The notes: a model not told the origin generated them from the letters alone. A stretch of 64,000 nt of DNA from Chamaea fasciata (GCA_029207755.1 JARCOQ010000004.1:43308305-43372304), one strand, 5' to 3'. Shown: positions 25,101 to 38,419, counted from the first letter of the stretch. Program-made: numbers and translations.

Positions 25101-26058
25101 AGACTCTGAGAATTTATGGTTCAGTAATATTGAAAGACAATGCAATGTTTAGAACACGAAGTAAAATAAGCAGCACCTCATAAGAAACACAACCCACCTA
25201 CAAATAAAGCTGGTTTTATGTGCTATTTCTGTTGTATTTGGTTTTCTATTAATAGTTATCAGTCTCTGGAATTCCTCAACAAAGTTAATAAAACTAGTAA
25301 GATCCTACGATCAATGGAAAAATTATTTGATGAGAAGTTATGTCCTACAGTACCAGAAGATGTCTTCAGGTTTCAGTGCATCATAAATGACAAAGTTTTT
25401 TAAATCCCCTTTTTTCAATTCAAGCTTTCTTTCTCCTTCTAGTCATGGAGCTATCCAAAGCGGAAATATACTGTATTTGTATGGAAGAACATGGAGAGAC
25501 TAGGGAGAAGAGGTTTTACACAAAATAAAAGCAATATAGCGTCTGAAAAGGCATCTCACAAAATATTTTCTCTTCTCAACAGGTCTGTTAGTTGCCTTCG
25601 AAATAAATTTCCACAGCCTGCTGTGTTTTTAAATTCTACACATATATAATAAAATCAGATAAAACTGTATGAAGACAGATTTAAGAACCACAAAAAAATT
25701 AGAAATAAGCAAATTTCATTGTATTATTGTATTTTGTATTTATAGATTAAAAAGAAAACCAAACAAGCATTGCCTGCTTCTCACAATTGCTGATTGTCTA
25801 GATTTCATGAAGAGTATAACAGCAGTCATTCTGCATGTGTTTTTAACTCAAAACTAACAGCAGCAAAGTACCTGATCACTGCTGAGTAAGAAAATGCAAA
25901 ACAAAAAAAAATGTAAAGCTAAGTTCCTCCTTTGTCCTCCTCACTGCCTCTGCTTTTCCTATAGTGACTGCTTCCTGCCCATTTTGCCAGTGTATAAAAC
26001 ATCTGTGATTTGCTGCAAGCAGTCCCTATTTATATTGAGAACCACACAGCTGGTGTAA

Positions 26059-26061
<3 letters not shown>

Positions 26062-26092
<31 letters not shown>
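26062..26092 (+). repeat. Poly-A run (31)
   Basis: Thirty-one uninterrupted A, the longest homopolymer in the window. It is preceded by CTT and followed by GAGGCAGC. The preceding few hundred bases show no intron-less coding remnant, so a processed pseudogene is not supported. Slippage expansion is the simplest explanation. Confidence 0.9.
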
Positions 26093-26096
<4 letters not shown>

Positions 26097-26515
26097 CAGC
26101 ATTTTACTTGTTATTGCACAATGCACATGGGAAGGCTTCCTACAAAAAGGCTGAGCATAGCCAGCAAGCAAGATACAACTTCCTTTTACCACAGAAAAAT
26201 GCAGATTCATAAAATAGTTATTTCCCTGAAGTAAATATCTTTACGAATAATTGATTATGTTAAATCTAGAAAGAGGCCATGTTCAACAACTGCTTAATAT
26301 AGTGTGAATTTTAAAGTAGGCATTATGAGATATGAATTTTTTCCATAGTTATCAAGTGAGTACAAACTCATTGTCATGACATTTATGCTTAATGTAAGTA
26401 CAGCTGTCAAAGCATGGTATTTCCCAACCAAAATGAAAATGAAACCATTTAATTCTGAGCAAACATATCTAATTACCACAAGGATTCTAAATGCAATTTA
26501 TAGTTAACATTCCTC
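26093..26515. other. Unique DNA, nothing recognised
   Basis: Short unique interval between the poly-A run and an A/C-rich tract. No features were recognised. Confidence 0.55.
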
Positions 26516-26598
26516 CACAAAAACAAAACAAAACAAAAACCCCAAACAACCCCTCAAAACAAACAAACCCCAAAAACCAAAAAAAACCACACCAAAAA
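26516..26598 (+). repeat. A/C-rich low-complexity tract
   Basis: About 80 bases of CAAAA, CCCCAAA and AAAC units with almost no G and only isolated T. It matches the tract at 1.6 kb in composition and strand. Confidence 0.85.
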
Positions 26599-29500
26599 GG
26601 AGGTACTTCAATATCACATATTTATATTCTTTGAATAGAATTTTAGGAATTAGATTAAGATAATTTGCTGGATCTAACTGCAGCCTACCAATTCCTGCCA
26701 GCCTTGTTTCTTCTTCTGAGTCATATTTATTAGGTTCATTGGAATAAAAAGTCTGTAGGTACTGAACATTTATTTAGCTGTTTCAGGTCTGCCCTTTTCA
26801 CTTCCCCCCTCTACTGTTTCCAGTGCAACTCATTGTGAGAACTAAAGCTGTGAAGCATGGAAGATTATGTCTTGATATGAGACGGTACTGGAGTTTTAAC
26901 CTTCAGCGCTAATAAGATGGGTCCTAATTGTTGTCCCAAGTGTCTGCAACAAAGCTAATTTCAGAGTGCCAAAGATAACCCCTGTAGGTGACCTAATTAA
27001 ATTCTTAGGAAAGCTATTATTTTTAAGATAAGGGGTTTCAGCTATTGACTGTTTAAAAATGCCTGAAAATGATGCATCAGCAATTCCAACTCAGAATTTT
27101 CCATTTGTGTCAGCTCTGTGTACAAAATTAGAAAAAGGGGAACATTTATCTTAATTATTATGATTCACCAGAAATTTCTGTAACAACCAAAATATTTGTT
27201 TTATGCAAACACAACAAAGTGTTTAAATATACATAGTGTATATTTTCTGCATTAATTAAACAGATAACTGAATACACAGGGTGAATTGTTATGTTCAAAA
27301 TAAAATTAGAGAAATTAAAATGGGAACTGTCTTCCCTGAGGTCAAGTAATAGCAAAATTATTCATGTCAATTCATTAGCTTTATTGAAAGCATTCCCAGA
27401 CTGACCAAATCTCACTATCGTGATAGTGCATCTTACCTTTACAAATGTTGTCTAGAGTGCTGATTTTAAGCCTTTGTAACATGTGTGCAGAATGCTTCAC
27501 CTAATGTTGAACTAATATTTGGAACTAGTATTGGGAAAATTTAAAATTTGAATTGTCTGAGAGAAAAGCAAATTGTTTGCCATGAGCATCAGGGTGTTAA
27601 GATAAGGAGAGAAGCCTTTCCCCAGACAAGGTAGGATTATTCTGAAGAACCGAAGAAGAAAGAGAAAAGCCCAAGGATAGCTTGAACAGCTTTTGACTAT
27701 CAAGCCAGCGCGCCTGTTTTTAGATCAGTTGCTAACAGTGGCATGTCTCCTTTGTAGTAAAGGAAACCCACAGACATCCTAACTTGCTAAACTAGCCACA
27801 GTTGTCATTTCATGCAAGGGAACAAAGGAGTGGAGAAACTGAGAAAATATAAAAAATTAAGAAGAAGAAAAAAGTGTCCTACAAGCACACCAAACCACTA
27901 AAGTAACCTGTTTTCTGTAAATATTGTGCATTTCACTGACTTTGGACATTGCAGAAAATGGACCCCATCTGGCAGGTTTTCTGTGTTTGAAGCAAAAATG
28001 CAGTGTTCCCCAAACTCATTCCTAAAAAGGCTTCAGATTTTTCACACTTAGATGGATTTTTTTCTTTTCAATATATTCTTTTAATTTCTGGGAGCTCCCA
28101 GTATCTTTGTTTTCCCCTATCCTAAAATAAAGAATTATAACAATGTATACTTATACCCTATGTAAAAAGAGTGTGAATGTTTCTCTTTTAGGAGCATTTC
28201 TAACATATTCCAACTTACTTTAAAGTGTGCACATTTTACAAGCAAATATGTTAATTAGCACATCACTTTTGATTGTACGTGTAAATCAAGAAAGTGCTTC
28301 ATGGAACTCCTTTAACTCACTGCATGAGTAGAAAACAGAGCTGAATGAATTCTCTTGCTTGAGTGCAAAGGTTCAACGAGGCTAATAGGAACTAAAGACT
28401 CTCAGTCATCTCAGAGAATCACGTGTTTTGCAGGACTAGACTAACACAGCAAGTAGGGGTAACACAGAGATCGTCTCTATCTTAGAAATAGAGAGACCTG
28501 TTGTCAGGTTTCCTGTGCACACACTGGCCTTTGCAATCCCTTCTTCCACAATCAAAACAATGGTTTGCAAAATCGCACTGTTTCAGGAGCCCCTTGTGCA
28601 AAAGCCCTGCTTGCTGTGAGTCCTCCTCATCATGTTTCACTGGCAGCCAATTTTTACCATCTGAAGGAATGATTTGGTGCAAAAAAATTCTCACAACATT
28701 CCTAGTTTTGCACTTACGTTACAGTCCAGTCCTTTCTTTAACTAGTGGGGATTGTCTGTGACAATTTCTAACTGCATCAACTAATGCACTAAAGAGTAAA
28801 CAATTAACAAAAGCAGAAGAAAGAGTTTTCTGTTGTGTTTTTGATAATTGAAATATAATTAATAAAAACAAAGTAGAGATTATTAATTTCTTTTAGCATT
28901 ACTTCTATAGCACAAGTTCAATTTTGCAATTATGTGGTGTTTGGGTAACCACAGGCTTTCTTCACAGCCTTCAATTTCCACAAATTCTTCCAAGAGGTGA
29001 TTAAAAAAATCCACTTTCAAATGTGGAGTTAACAAAACCATAAAGTGAGGCTCAAAAGGGCTTCCTTTACTGAATTTATTAAAGTCACATCGACCTGACA
29101 AGCAGGGGTCACTGAAATTCAACCCTCAAATGTTCACATCCCTGAGGAGAATGGGACATTATTAATATTTTTGTATAGGAGAACTCCTGAGTGAAGCAGA
29201 CTCTCTCAATGATGAAATGAAAAGGGTATTCCACTGTGTACTGTGAAATATATTATATATCTTCCACATAGTTGGTTGGGGATCAACTGCCAGCTTCTTC
29301 ATGGTGTGAGCTCTTGATTGAAGCACCAGCTGTGTTCAAGGGATTGAGAGAGACCTTGAAAATGGCAAAGCAAGACCCAGCATTCAGAGCTGACAAAACA
29401 AAACTGACAAGAGAGGCAATAGTTATTCTTTCTGAGCGCTCATCATAGGAAATGTCATTGAAAAGAAAGAAGAAAGAGAAAAGGGGGTGGGAGAAATCAC

Positions 29501-29819
29501 AGACGTTTTAGTATGATTTGAATATGCTCTTCTGCTTTCTCACACTTTGGTTTTTTGTTTCTAATTGGAAAAAAAAAGAAATGTAACTTAAAAGTTGAAG
29601 AAAAATTAAAATGCAGGGGACAGATGAGAAGAAGTTTCTCTCTGTCAAAAACATTCAGGAAGATTCTTGTTTGCTGCTTGTTGAGAATTAGAGCTGAGGT
29701 CATCAATCTGTGGTGGTAAATCAAGTATAATGTGGAAAAAAATATAAGCCTACAGCATTATAAACCTCACTGTAGATTACATTTGTAAGGAAGCTCTGAA
29801 TCCTGGTAATTCCTACCAG
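26599..29819. other. Unique DNA, no gene seen
   Basis: No mobile element or exon was recognised. A 7-bp-arm palindrome lies at 27413-27428. A 70-codon minus-strand frame at 28482-28694 has five closely spaced cysteines but no family match. Confidence 0.5.
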
Positions 29820-29862
29820 AAAAAAAAAAAAAAAACAACCCCAAAACAACAAAACAATAATT
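29820..29862 (+). repeat. Poly-A run with A/C-rich tail
   Basis: Sixteen A (29820-29835) followed by CAACCCCAAAACAAC-type sequence. Same class and strand as the other A/C-rich tracts. Confidence 0.8.
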
Positions 29863-32800
29863 CTCCCTATTTAAATATAACTCTCCACTTAAAGCACATC
29901 TGAGTTACTTAAAACTCCTAGGAACTTAGAGTGGTGTACTTTTGGAGGGCAGGAAGTATCTAAGGTCAGTATCCATCTGTTATGTAAAGACACATACATG
30001 TGCTTTCAACTTTCAAGACTTTTAACAGTGGGTTGGTTTTTTTTTTTTTCTCTGCTCTGTAACTTTTTTTAAAATGTGTGCAAGTCTGTTCTTTGGCAGG
30101 CAAAGTGTTGAAATGTCAATTGGTAGCCCCTGGAGACTTCATTTCCACTGTCTGACACTGCCAGCATCATCATGTGGTTCAGGGTTTATCTTTCCTGCTG
30201 TGACTGAACTGGAAAATCTAAATCAGGCCTGTACAAAAGGTTGAGTAGAGGCCAGCTGTAATCAGATAGAAACTATATTTTTGACCAAAATACGGGAGGA
30301 AGGAGCAGGGGAACCACTTAAAAAAACAATGCAACATAGGTAGCTAATCTCTTAGACTGGCTACATACAACATTCTGTTTAATAACCAGTTTAACACGTA
30401 AATGAGAGAGGGAAAAAAGTACTGTTAGAAGGGCAGTGGTAAAATCTTACCCAGTCAGAAGCATACAGATTTTCAGTGGTAAAAAGCTGTACCAGAGATG
30501 GATTCAGAGGAAATAGAGAGGATATGTCAAACAGTTTTGCATGTGTTTGTCATCACTTACCAGCCTTTGTGGTCAAGTGAACAGGTCACTAAATGGGGAA
30601 CTGGAGAAATTTATGCCTTATCTCTGGTTCTGCGACTGATCTAATCAACATCGGTCAAGATTCTTCAACACCCTCCCTCCCCCACCTTATAATGCTTTTG
30701 TTCACAAGCTCCTTGGAAAAGAAGCATTTTGTTTATAGCAATTTCATGTTTTGTCTATCTCTTTAAGAAGAGAGCTTCTGGGAGGGCTCACTCCTAATGT
30801 AAACAATTTAGCAATTATAATACATTTGAAACACAGATTAATAGTTCCACTGTGATACTAGTGTGACATTTTTCTGTGTTTGGTTTGCAGGCCAACACCT
30901 TTAACAGCATATTTGTTCAGTGAAAGACAGAGTGCTAGTCTACGGGGACTAGAAATGGCTTTGTCATTTTCTAGATGACAGCTCTTATTTTCCAATGCTT
31001 TCTGGCAGAAGAATTACCATTAGCCTTCCATCTTTCTCAGGAAGACACTTGCTTATCTAGCTGCTGGAAATGCTTTTGTTTAAAATTCCTCTCGTATAAC
31101 TACTATGCTTAGAAGAAAGGTTGCTTGGTTTACAAAACAAATCATGCTGCTTTCTCTTATGGATCTGTAGCTGAAAACAGTCAAGAAACATCTGAGGAGC
31201 AAAAAATCCAGTTTTTAGGCATAAGACTTTTTTGTTGTGATAAAGAAAAGGAATCACTTGTGCTAAGGATTAAGGAATTCTTTTACTTCCTTGTTTGCAA
31301 GGGAGTATAAATGTATCAATATTTGAAAATAATACATGGAAATTTGAAGCTTAGGCAGATTTGAGTTGGTATGACTATTTTGACTCAGGCAGAAGCAGAA
31401 CCTAATCCACACTAGATGTTTCAAGTATCAAGCAAAGATAGCATAATGAAGTGGCACAACCATGTGTAAAGACAGATTTGGATAGAATACAGGTTAAAAA
31501 GAAAAATTGTGAAGATCATCTTTGTGCTTGTCTGATCCTGAATGCATTCTGTGAAGTAAAATATTAATTTATGGTGTCACTAACCTTTCTAATTTCCTTC
31601 TTTTGAGCCTAGATGATAGCTGATAAATATCCAGAAAAAAAATTAAAATCTTCCTTGTTGGTTTGGTCCTTTTCAGATGCATGCAGGTCTTGGAAATTAT
31701 GGTATGAATAATCCGTTGTGGCAACTCCTACTCAAGTCACTCAGTACCTGTGCTTCAGATAATGTTACTCTAGGATGACATTTACTGTAAACTGGGGTTT
31801 GTCAATAAATCAACACAATTGCTGATTTGAGAGCAAGCATTGTGGACAACAAGAAAAGCAAAATTGACTGAAGGAGCAGTGGGCAAAAACTAGAAATTCT
31901 CAATCTTGTTTTCGTTTGTTTTGAAGGATAACAATAAAATGGGCTGAAATAGATAGAGTTGTATTTGTGCCTAATGTACAACAACACTAATTTATGATGG
32001 ACAGAATAATTTCTGGTAAAATTAGAGTTAGCTAAAAGGCTCATAGTTCATTACTTCATTCTCCAAATAAATCAAAGATAAAAAAGCTGAAGTCAATCCA
32101 GAACATTTACAATTTTAGGGTTCTTTTTAAAATAAAAAAGCTTTTCTGCAGCACACCAATAGCTGCAAACTTGCTTTATCATCACAGAAATGCAATTTAC
32201 AGCACATAACTATAAGTCATCTATAAGTAAAGAGGCTTCATATAATTTATGTAGGAACCATAAATAGATTTCAAAACAAAGGAGCTTATTTTCAATCTCA
32301 CAGAAAGGGCAAACTTTTGGAATCTGCATATTCACACACACATCAAAATCAGATTTACATTAGTTCTGAAAGAAATAAGGATCTTCCCCTCTGCCCACGG
32401 AACTTCCTAGGGAAACAGTTTGTCCTCTTCAAAGAACTGCTCCTTGGTGGAATTCATTGCTTGGCCGAGATGAAAACTGTTGGTGAAACTTTTTTCAGAA
32501 AATAGGAAGTACTAAAAACTGGTTCCAAGAACTAACTGCCTTAGCAAAACTGTCTCTGTGTAGCATCTTCAGCTCTGGAAAAGATTTAGTGTTTACAGCA
32601 GACTTTTTACAACAAGGTGGAGTTAATGATTCACTTTGGGGTGCATTCTGAGTCTTCCCCACTTAGCCTCTGCCTGAATTTTAGAAGGGATATGGTTAGG
32701 CATCTTTCACATAGTCAGCTAGATGCACAGCTCAAAAATGCACAATTTTCTGTCACTTAAAGAAAAAAAAAAAGAAATAAAAGAAGGATGAAACATGATC

Positions 32801-33621
32801 TGTAACTATGGGAAATGAAAATTATTTGGGATTTTTTTTTACCAGCCAGAGCTCTTGTTTTAGTCTAAGTCCTTCTGAAAAGCTTTAGCTGCTCACCAGC
32901 TGCCCCAGCTACATCTCTGACCCTTGTTGATCTTTCTGAGTACCATTTTGTCAGGCTCTCCCTTGAAATTTACTATTCAGCTGTTCCTTGGTGTATTTCT
33001 TTCTTCAATGGATGGTATTTAACAGCTGTGATTAATCAACTTTTTCAAAGCTACATATTGTTTGGTTTAAATATAAGGAACAAACCAAGAACAAAAGAAA
33101 CAAGCCTTTTGTAGATCTCTAAAACCACTAACTGCTAAGCATGTCTGAACAGGAACAAGGTAGAATTTAGCTATTCAGTCTGATTTCCAAGTGGGGTAAT
33201 TTTACAAGGGCTCTCCATACTTCTCAGTAACTCTCCACTTATCTGATAGGCTGCTCAGTCTCCAGATGGCAATTTTTTCTTTCCTTCTTTTCAGTTTGCT
33301 CTGGGCTGTGCTTCCCCTCACCAATCAGCAGACCTGTTCCCTGTGTAACTGGAGACAATCTGCTTGGCTATTTCAGTCACAACGGGGCATCCACAGCCCC
33401 ACCCGTATTTCCACCTTCACAAACCTGCAGTTGTTTTAGAGGTGGTGTGCCTGTAGCAGTTTAAGAACACCCTCTTCTGTGAATCTGGAGATTTCTTCAG
33501 AAATGTAGCTATGTCCAGAGATAAAAGGCAACAATGAATTTGGAAAAAAACTCCACCACACATCTCTTCACATCACTGGTAGTTACTCTTTGGGGTTTTT
33601 TTAATTGCTAGCATAGTTACC
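29863..33621. other. Unique DNA, no gene seen
   Basis: Mostly unique sequence with a T run at 30037-30049 and a possible MIR remnant at 30.6 kb. No exon was recognised. Open frames are under 85 codons. Confidence 0.5.
30595..30670 (+). mobile_element. Possible ancient MIR SINE core fragment
   Basis: The stretch around 30622-30662 reads GGTTCTGCGACTGATCT followed by AACATCGGTCAAGATTCTTCAAC. This resembles the MIR core (GGCTCTGCCACTNACT ... GTGACCTTGGGCAAGTCACTTAAC) in order and spacing, at low identity. MIR-like core-SINEs predate the bird-mammal split, so a relic in a bird is plausible. With this much decay, chance similarity remains possible. Confidence 0.35.
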
Positions 33622-33646
33622 TTTTTTTTTTTTTTTTTTTTTTTTT
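33622..33646 (+). repeat. Poly-T run (25)
   Basis: Twenty-five uninterrupted T, 75 bases before the AT microsatellite. It is the only long T run on this strand. Confidence 0.9.
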
Positions 33647-33717
33647 AATAGTTGGAACCTCCTTTACCTGGGAAATTTGTCAGAATGTGTGTCAGGACAA
33701 GCTTTTCATATACACAC

Positions 33718-33720
<3 letters not shown>

Positions 33721-33784
<64 letters not shown>
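33721..33784. repeat. (AT)32 microsatellite
   Basis: Sixty-four bases of perfect alternating AT with no interruption, flanked on the left by a short imperfect CATACACACAT segment. The perfection and length predict high length polymorphism and a cruciform-prone site. A plus-strand open frame of Tyr-Ile repeats across it is an artefact. Confidence 0.98.
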
Positions 33785-33787
<3 letters not shown>

Positions 33788-36700
33788 ACCTTGTGAAGAG
33801 GTGAAGAGGTTCTGGAAACACCCCAAGGTCATCACCTGCAGAGTGAAGAGGTTCTGTAACACCTCTCTCCTTGTTATGGCAGAACTGTTGATTGACATTA
33901 ATTGCTATACTTTACCTCTCCAAACACATCCTCTCTACTTTCCAAAAAGCACCACATGGCATTGAAATTTCCACTCGAACTTTACGGATTTGTATCCTGT
34001 GTTTCTCAGTCACAGGTTGTCATGAGTGGTAGAAAACCTCTTCTAATCAGTCTGTCTCTAGGAGAGAATAATAGAAACAAGAAAATGGGGTTTTCTGCCT
34101 CAACTGAAAATCTCAGTTCAACTGCAGGTCAGAAATGCTTTACTGATTTGGAATAGGATTAGGATTAACATCTATTTATCATGTTTGAGTTTGTGTGCTT
34201 CTGTGGGTTTTTCTCTGCTCTGAAATTGATAGTAGTGTCATATTTCAGAAACATAGATCAGATCTGTGAGAAAAGCAGTCTTTCTTTTTAGAAAGTACTT
34301 ACTCAGCCATGAAAGCAGTTGTTCATTTGATACTATACACTATAGTAGAATGCACACGGACTCTCCTGGGAAAAATGTCACACAAGGGATCATCTGCTGA
34401 AATGTGTAGACCTCAGAGGTTCAGTAAACCAGATTTAAATTTGTCCATAAATGCACGTTGACAAAACTGATCTCCTTACAACTGCATTTTACACAATTGA
34501 AAATCACAAAAAGGTCTAAATTTTTGATCTAGAAGTAACTAATAACAATTTGAATTTATTTGTTTTATAGGGACATGCCTTTACAAACAATATCTATGTT
34601 TATGCAAATTCACTTGCTGTAATATATTGTGGCATTGCATAAGTTTAGACAAGAAAATACAGAATAAGGATAGATTGTCCAGAGCACTTTTTTTCTGCAT
34701 CACCCTTTCTATTTTATTCTTTGGGGTTTTTTTCCCCTTGCCACCCCTTTTTATTTTGTTTTATACAACCCATTTTTCAGTACTTCAGTATTCTTGAGAT
34801 GTAAAATGGAAAAGAGATAGGGTGAAGAGGTTTCATACCAGTTTAGGTTTTTGTTGGCACACCCTATAGACAATCCCAGCAATTCCTCTTTTATCCTTAT
34901 TGAACGTGAATTCTCATTCAGAACTGCTGTTCTAATACATCCCAGCTGGCTTTAATGGGAGGATTTATAGGGTGTTTATAGACTGTTGTGAATTGCATCC
35001 AACAGAGCCCTGCAGAAATTGTGTGTTGCATCCTAATTTTGTTTTCAAGAAGGCCCTGAGTGCTGGGATATGGCATAACAGTGCTACCCTCTTCAAGCTT
35101 CAAAATAATTCACATAAAATATGAAGACCTTTTCCTCCCCCCACTCTCACCTCTCCTTGTGAGACCATTTCATAAATATTTATAGGTAAAGGGCATGGAA
35201 GTTACCTTTCATCACCCATCTGAGTTTGAGAAGGGTCCCCTCCTTTCCCAATTACCAGGAATTTAGCAGGCTTCCAAGTTCCCACTGTAATTGTTCTAAT
35301 AGACAGAAGTACATTTGAATTTGTACTTTGCATGCACAAAGAATAGACAGTTACTGCCTAAAATATGACAAAATCAGGTGGTTTATTTGTTACGAGTGTA
35401 AGACTACAAAGGAAGATAGAGTCAATTCTGTCCTTATCTCACATAATGTTGACACATCCGTTTAGAGTCTATTCATCTGGAGAAGACAAGTGATGATTAA
35501 AAACATACCTATTATCCTCGTATCAGGTCAACAGTCAAGGTCCAACACCTTCAACACAGACATTATTGTCATTGTAAGGAATCCAGCTGATTTAAGACGA
35601 AAAATGCACTGATCATTCTTTTTAAGCAGTCATCTTCAGCTTGCTTGTAAAACACATAAAAGACAGCAAATCATATATTTATTTGAAACATGCCTGATGC
35701 TAAAACAACTGATAGTGTACTCCCTACACAATACAACTGTATCTTTAAGTCTACAGTAAATCACAAGCACATATCCATTATGCAGAAATGGGTATTTCAA
35801 ATTATGGGAAATATAGTAAAAGAAATTTCCAGAAGATAGGATTATGTTCGAAACTTTTTGGGAGTACTGGATTGATGTCTCTTGAGGATAGAGCTGCCAT
35901 TCAGCATCAGAAGAGCAACACAGACATCTGAAACAATTGAATTCCATATAACCCCATTATATTCTTTTTGGTTGGGGTTGTACTTTGGGTATTGTTTGGG
36001 TTAATTTTGGTTTTAGATTAAGAATGTAGCTTTACTTGTTATTTTCCATGAATCTGTACTTATGACTCATCTTGCTGGATGTTATTGCCAACATATCGTG
36101 AACCACACAGTGAACAAAACTCAGAACCAACGTAGTCCAAAGTAATTAATGCAAGCTCGTATGTGAATTCCCTGCTGTTGTGGCTGAGTGAATAGCTGGT
36201 ATAAACAGAAAATATTTTAGAATCCTGCTAGAAAGTATAAAATAAAAAAGTCTTAATCCTGCCAAGCTTTACTATAGGGAAAAAATAGATACTTTCTTAG
36301 AATTTTAAACCATTTCTCAATGAAAATTCCCCATAAGAGTTTGTGATAGAAGAGAATCATCACTAAAATAGGAATTGAATGCATGGCACAATAACAATCT
36401 CCAGTACTTTTGTTTTGCATAAACATTTTTGTGCATGTGACTTTTGGATTTCGTGTAAAAATAAGTCAGCAAGGTCTTTTATTTATGTGAATTAATCTAT
36501 CTCTGAAAATACAACAATAAGGGAAGTAGACTATTAACTCCAAAATCCCCAGAAATAAACTGGCAAAGCAGAATAAAAATTAGCCTAAAGGAGAATATTT
36601 CTATGTTTTCACATATCATGGGTGAAATGAAAAACATTTTGGTGTGCTGTTAACTTCAAAAGATGTCTAGGGAATCAGTAAGTAATCAAAAGGTTTGGGT

Positions 36701-37992
36701 GCTTAACACATGCATGCCCTGAGCTGGGGAAACTTATTTCTGAGCTTAATGTTGCTTTACACGCAGACTGCATTAATTCATCCCATGGTGGAGTATCAAT
36801 AAAAACTTGTATATGCGACAGAGTCACAAACATCTGACTTAACAAAAGCTGCCTGCACAGCTCTTCTATTTCCTTATTTTCTTGAATGAAATAGGAATTT
36901 GAAGACAATCTTTACTTCAGTTATAGTGAATGTGGTAGTTTATCAGATGCATTCATTTGGGTGGAAGAAATAAACGCATAAATGACTAGTGTAGGATGGA
37001 TTTTAAAAGGCATTGTTTTCACTGTGCTGTGGCAAGCATTGTATAGGAGAACAAATCTCTTATCACAAACCCTTATGCCTTAAAACATTCTGAACATATT
37101 TGTCCTTTTGAAAAAGCAGAGGATACCTGCTGAGAAATCAGATTTCAGGATTCAAGTCTTCCTACATGCAAAGTGAAATTCCATTTTTTGTTTTCATCTG
37201 GGCACCAACACTGAGTACCCAGCTACATCTCCCCAGGGAACCCAGAGCAACCCAAACACCATCACAGCTGTAAGCTCCCCCTGGAGAGCGCTTTGCCATC
37301 AACTTCAGCACTTTCAAAATAGGAAAATCATTTATGAGCATGAGAGTTTCCAAGCTGAGGATTGGAACGAGTAAAGTGAGACTTTCATTCTTCCACCTCC
37401 CCAAAGTCTAATTCTTTGCTCCATCAGTGGACTAAGAGGAGAGGTGCATCTGTAGTAGCTATGCCCTAATATATATATTTTAACTCTGACATGGTGATCC
37501 ATGTTATTCACTTACACTAAATCAGCAGGAGGCATCTTTTAATGCTATTAGCTTTTGTGAAGCTTCTCTGCATGTCATCAGAGACAATTACTCTAGTAAT
37601 TCAAAGGCAACCACCATCTTTTCTCAGGCACTGTGGAATGTAAATAAATGCACCCTCTCTTTGAAAAAGTATCTTTCCAGTGATTAATTATTTAAGTACA
37701 TTATCAATTATTTAAAATATCTTACATATTAAGCTTGACTTTAGAATTTGGAAATAGCTCAGTATAAATAGCAACCCATAAATGGAAAAGTCTTTCTCGT
37801 ACCATGTTTGATTGCATCTTTGCTGCTTGCTGCACACACACATGGAGCAAAATTGCCATACCTGCTTGCAAAATTACAGCCATATGTCACTTGTAAATGA
37901 CAACAGCAATCTATTTCTATTAAGTTAGCTTTACTAATGTGCAAATAAGTAATCTTCTGAAAAAAAAAAAAAGAAATAATTACAGCTGCTGC
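33785..37992. other. Unique DNA, no gene seen
   Basis: Right after the microsatellite a 14-base word (GTGAAGAGGTTCTG) occurs twice, at 33801 and 33843. The rest is unique AT-rich DNA. The stretch at 37.43-37.74 kb is dense in TAATTA-like and ATTATTTAAGT motifs. A run of 13 A lies near 37960. No exon was recognised. Confidence 0.5.
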
Positions 37993-38156
37993 ATTTATGG
38001 AATTATAGAATGTTTCGAGTTGGGAGGGAACCCTGAAGGTCATTTGATCAAATCTTCCCACTCAAGCAGGGCTACCTAGAGCCAGTTGCCCAGGACCATA
38101 TCAGGTAACTTTTGAATATCTCTAAGAACAGGGACCCTATAACTTCTCTGGGCAGT
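37993..38156 (-). mobile_element. CR1 LINE 3' end, part 1 of a copy split by an LTR
   Basis: On the plus strand it begins with the reverse complement of the CR1 terminus (GGAATTATAGAATGTTTCG), then TTGGGAGGGAACCCTGAAGG, CTCAAGCAGGGCTACCTAGAG, GTTGCCCAGGACCATATCAGG, TTTTGAATATCTCTAAG and CTTCTCTGGGCAGT. It stops abruptly where an LTR begins, and the same element resumes beyond the LTR. The orientation is minus. Divergence is moderate. Confidence 0.9.
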
Positions 38157-38207
38157 TGTAGTGGTTTGAAAGCAAAACAAATGAGAGGCTCCAAGTCAGA
38201 AATACAG

Positions 38208-38213
38208 TTTAAT
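38208..38213 (-). terminator. LTR polyadenylation signal
   Basis: TTTAAT on the plus strand gives ATTAAA on the minus strand, about 50 bases before the LTR 3' end. ATTAAA is the commonest variant of AATAAA. Confidence 0.5.
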
Positions 38214-38419
38214 AGGAAGAAAGGAAAGAAAGTAAAATAAAATAGATGCAATAATAAAAAAGACCACTGACACAGTCAGAATTCAACCTGAGCAGGGTGA
38301 TGGAAGCAGTCTAGATGAGGTGGTCTTCCTGAAGCAATGATCCCATAGACAGGTCTGGTAGCTCTGGTCCTCTGGGGATCCAGTGGGTAAGGGCTGCTTG
38401 TACTGTCCCAAATCCCAGA

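Larger units (their letters stand above)
16640..26061. other. Long unique stretch, no gene seen
   Basis: Over 9 kb of AT-rich single-copy-looking DNA. It holds a run of 17 A (21732-21748), a short CAA repeat (22143-22167) and a run of 14 A (23127-23140). A TAATTA/TTAATTAG-rich patch lies near 20.8-20.95 kb. A 136-codon minus-strand frame (21756-22166) and a 145-codon minus-strand frame (23679-24116) show no domain or family resemblance and look like chance. Confidence 0.5.

Noticed and set aside
26062..26092. 31-A run as the tail of a processed pseudogene
   Set aside because: No coding remnant or target duplication upstream; birds also have little L1-type retroposition.
33286..33445. Pyrimidine tract plus CAG followed by about 48 open codons, as an exon
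   Set aside because: No protein similarity and no donor site near the end; acceptor-like tracts are frequent in such DNA.
33687..33965. Plus-strand frame with a Tyr-Ile repeat
   Set aside because: Translation of the AT microsatellite.
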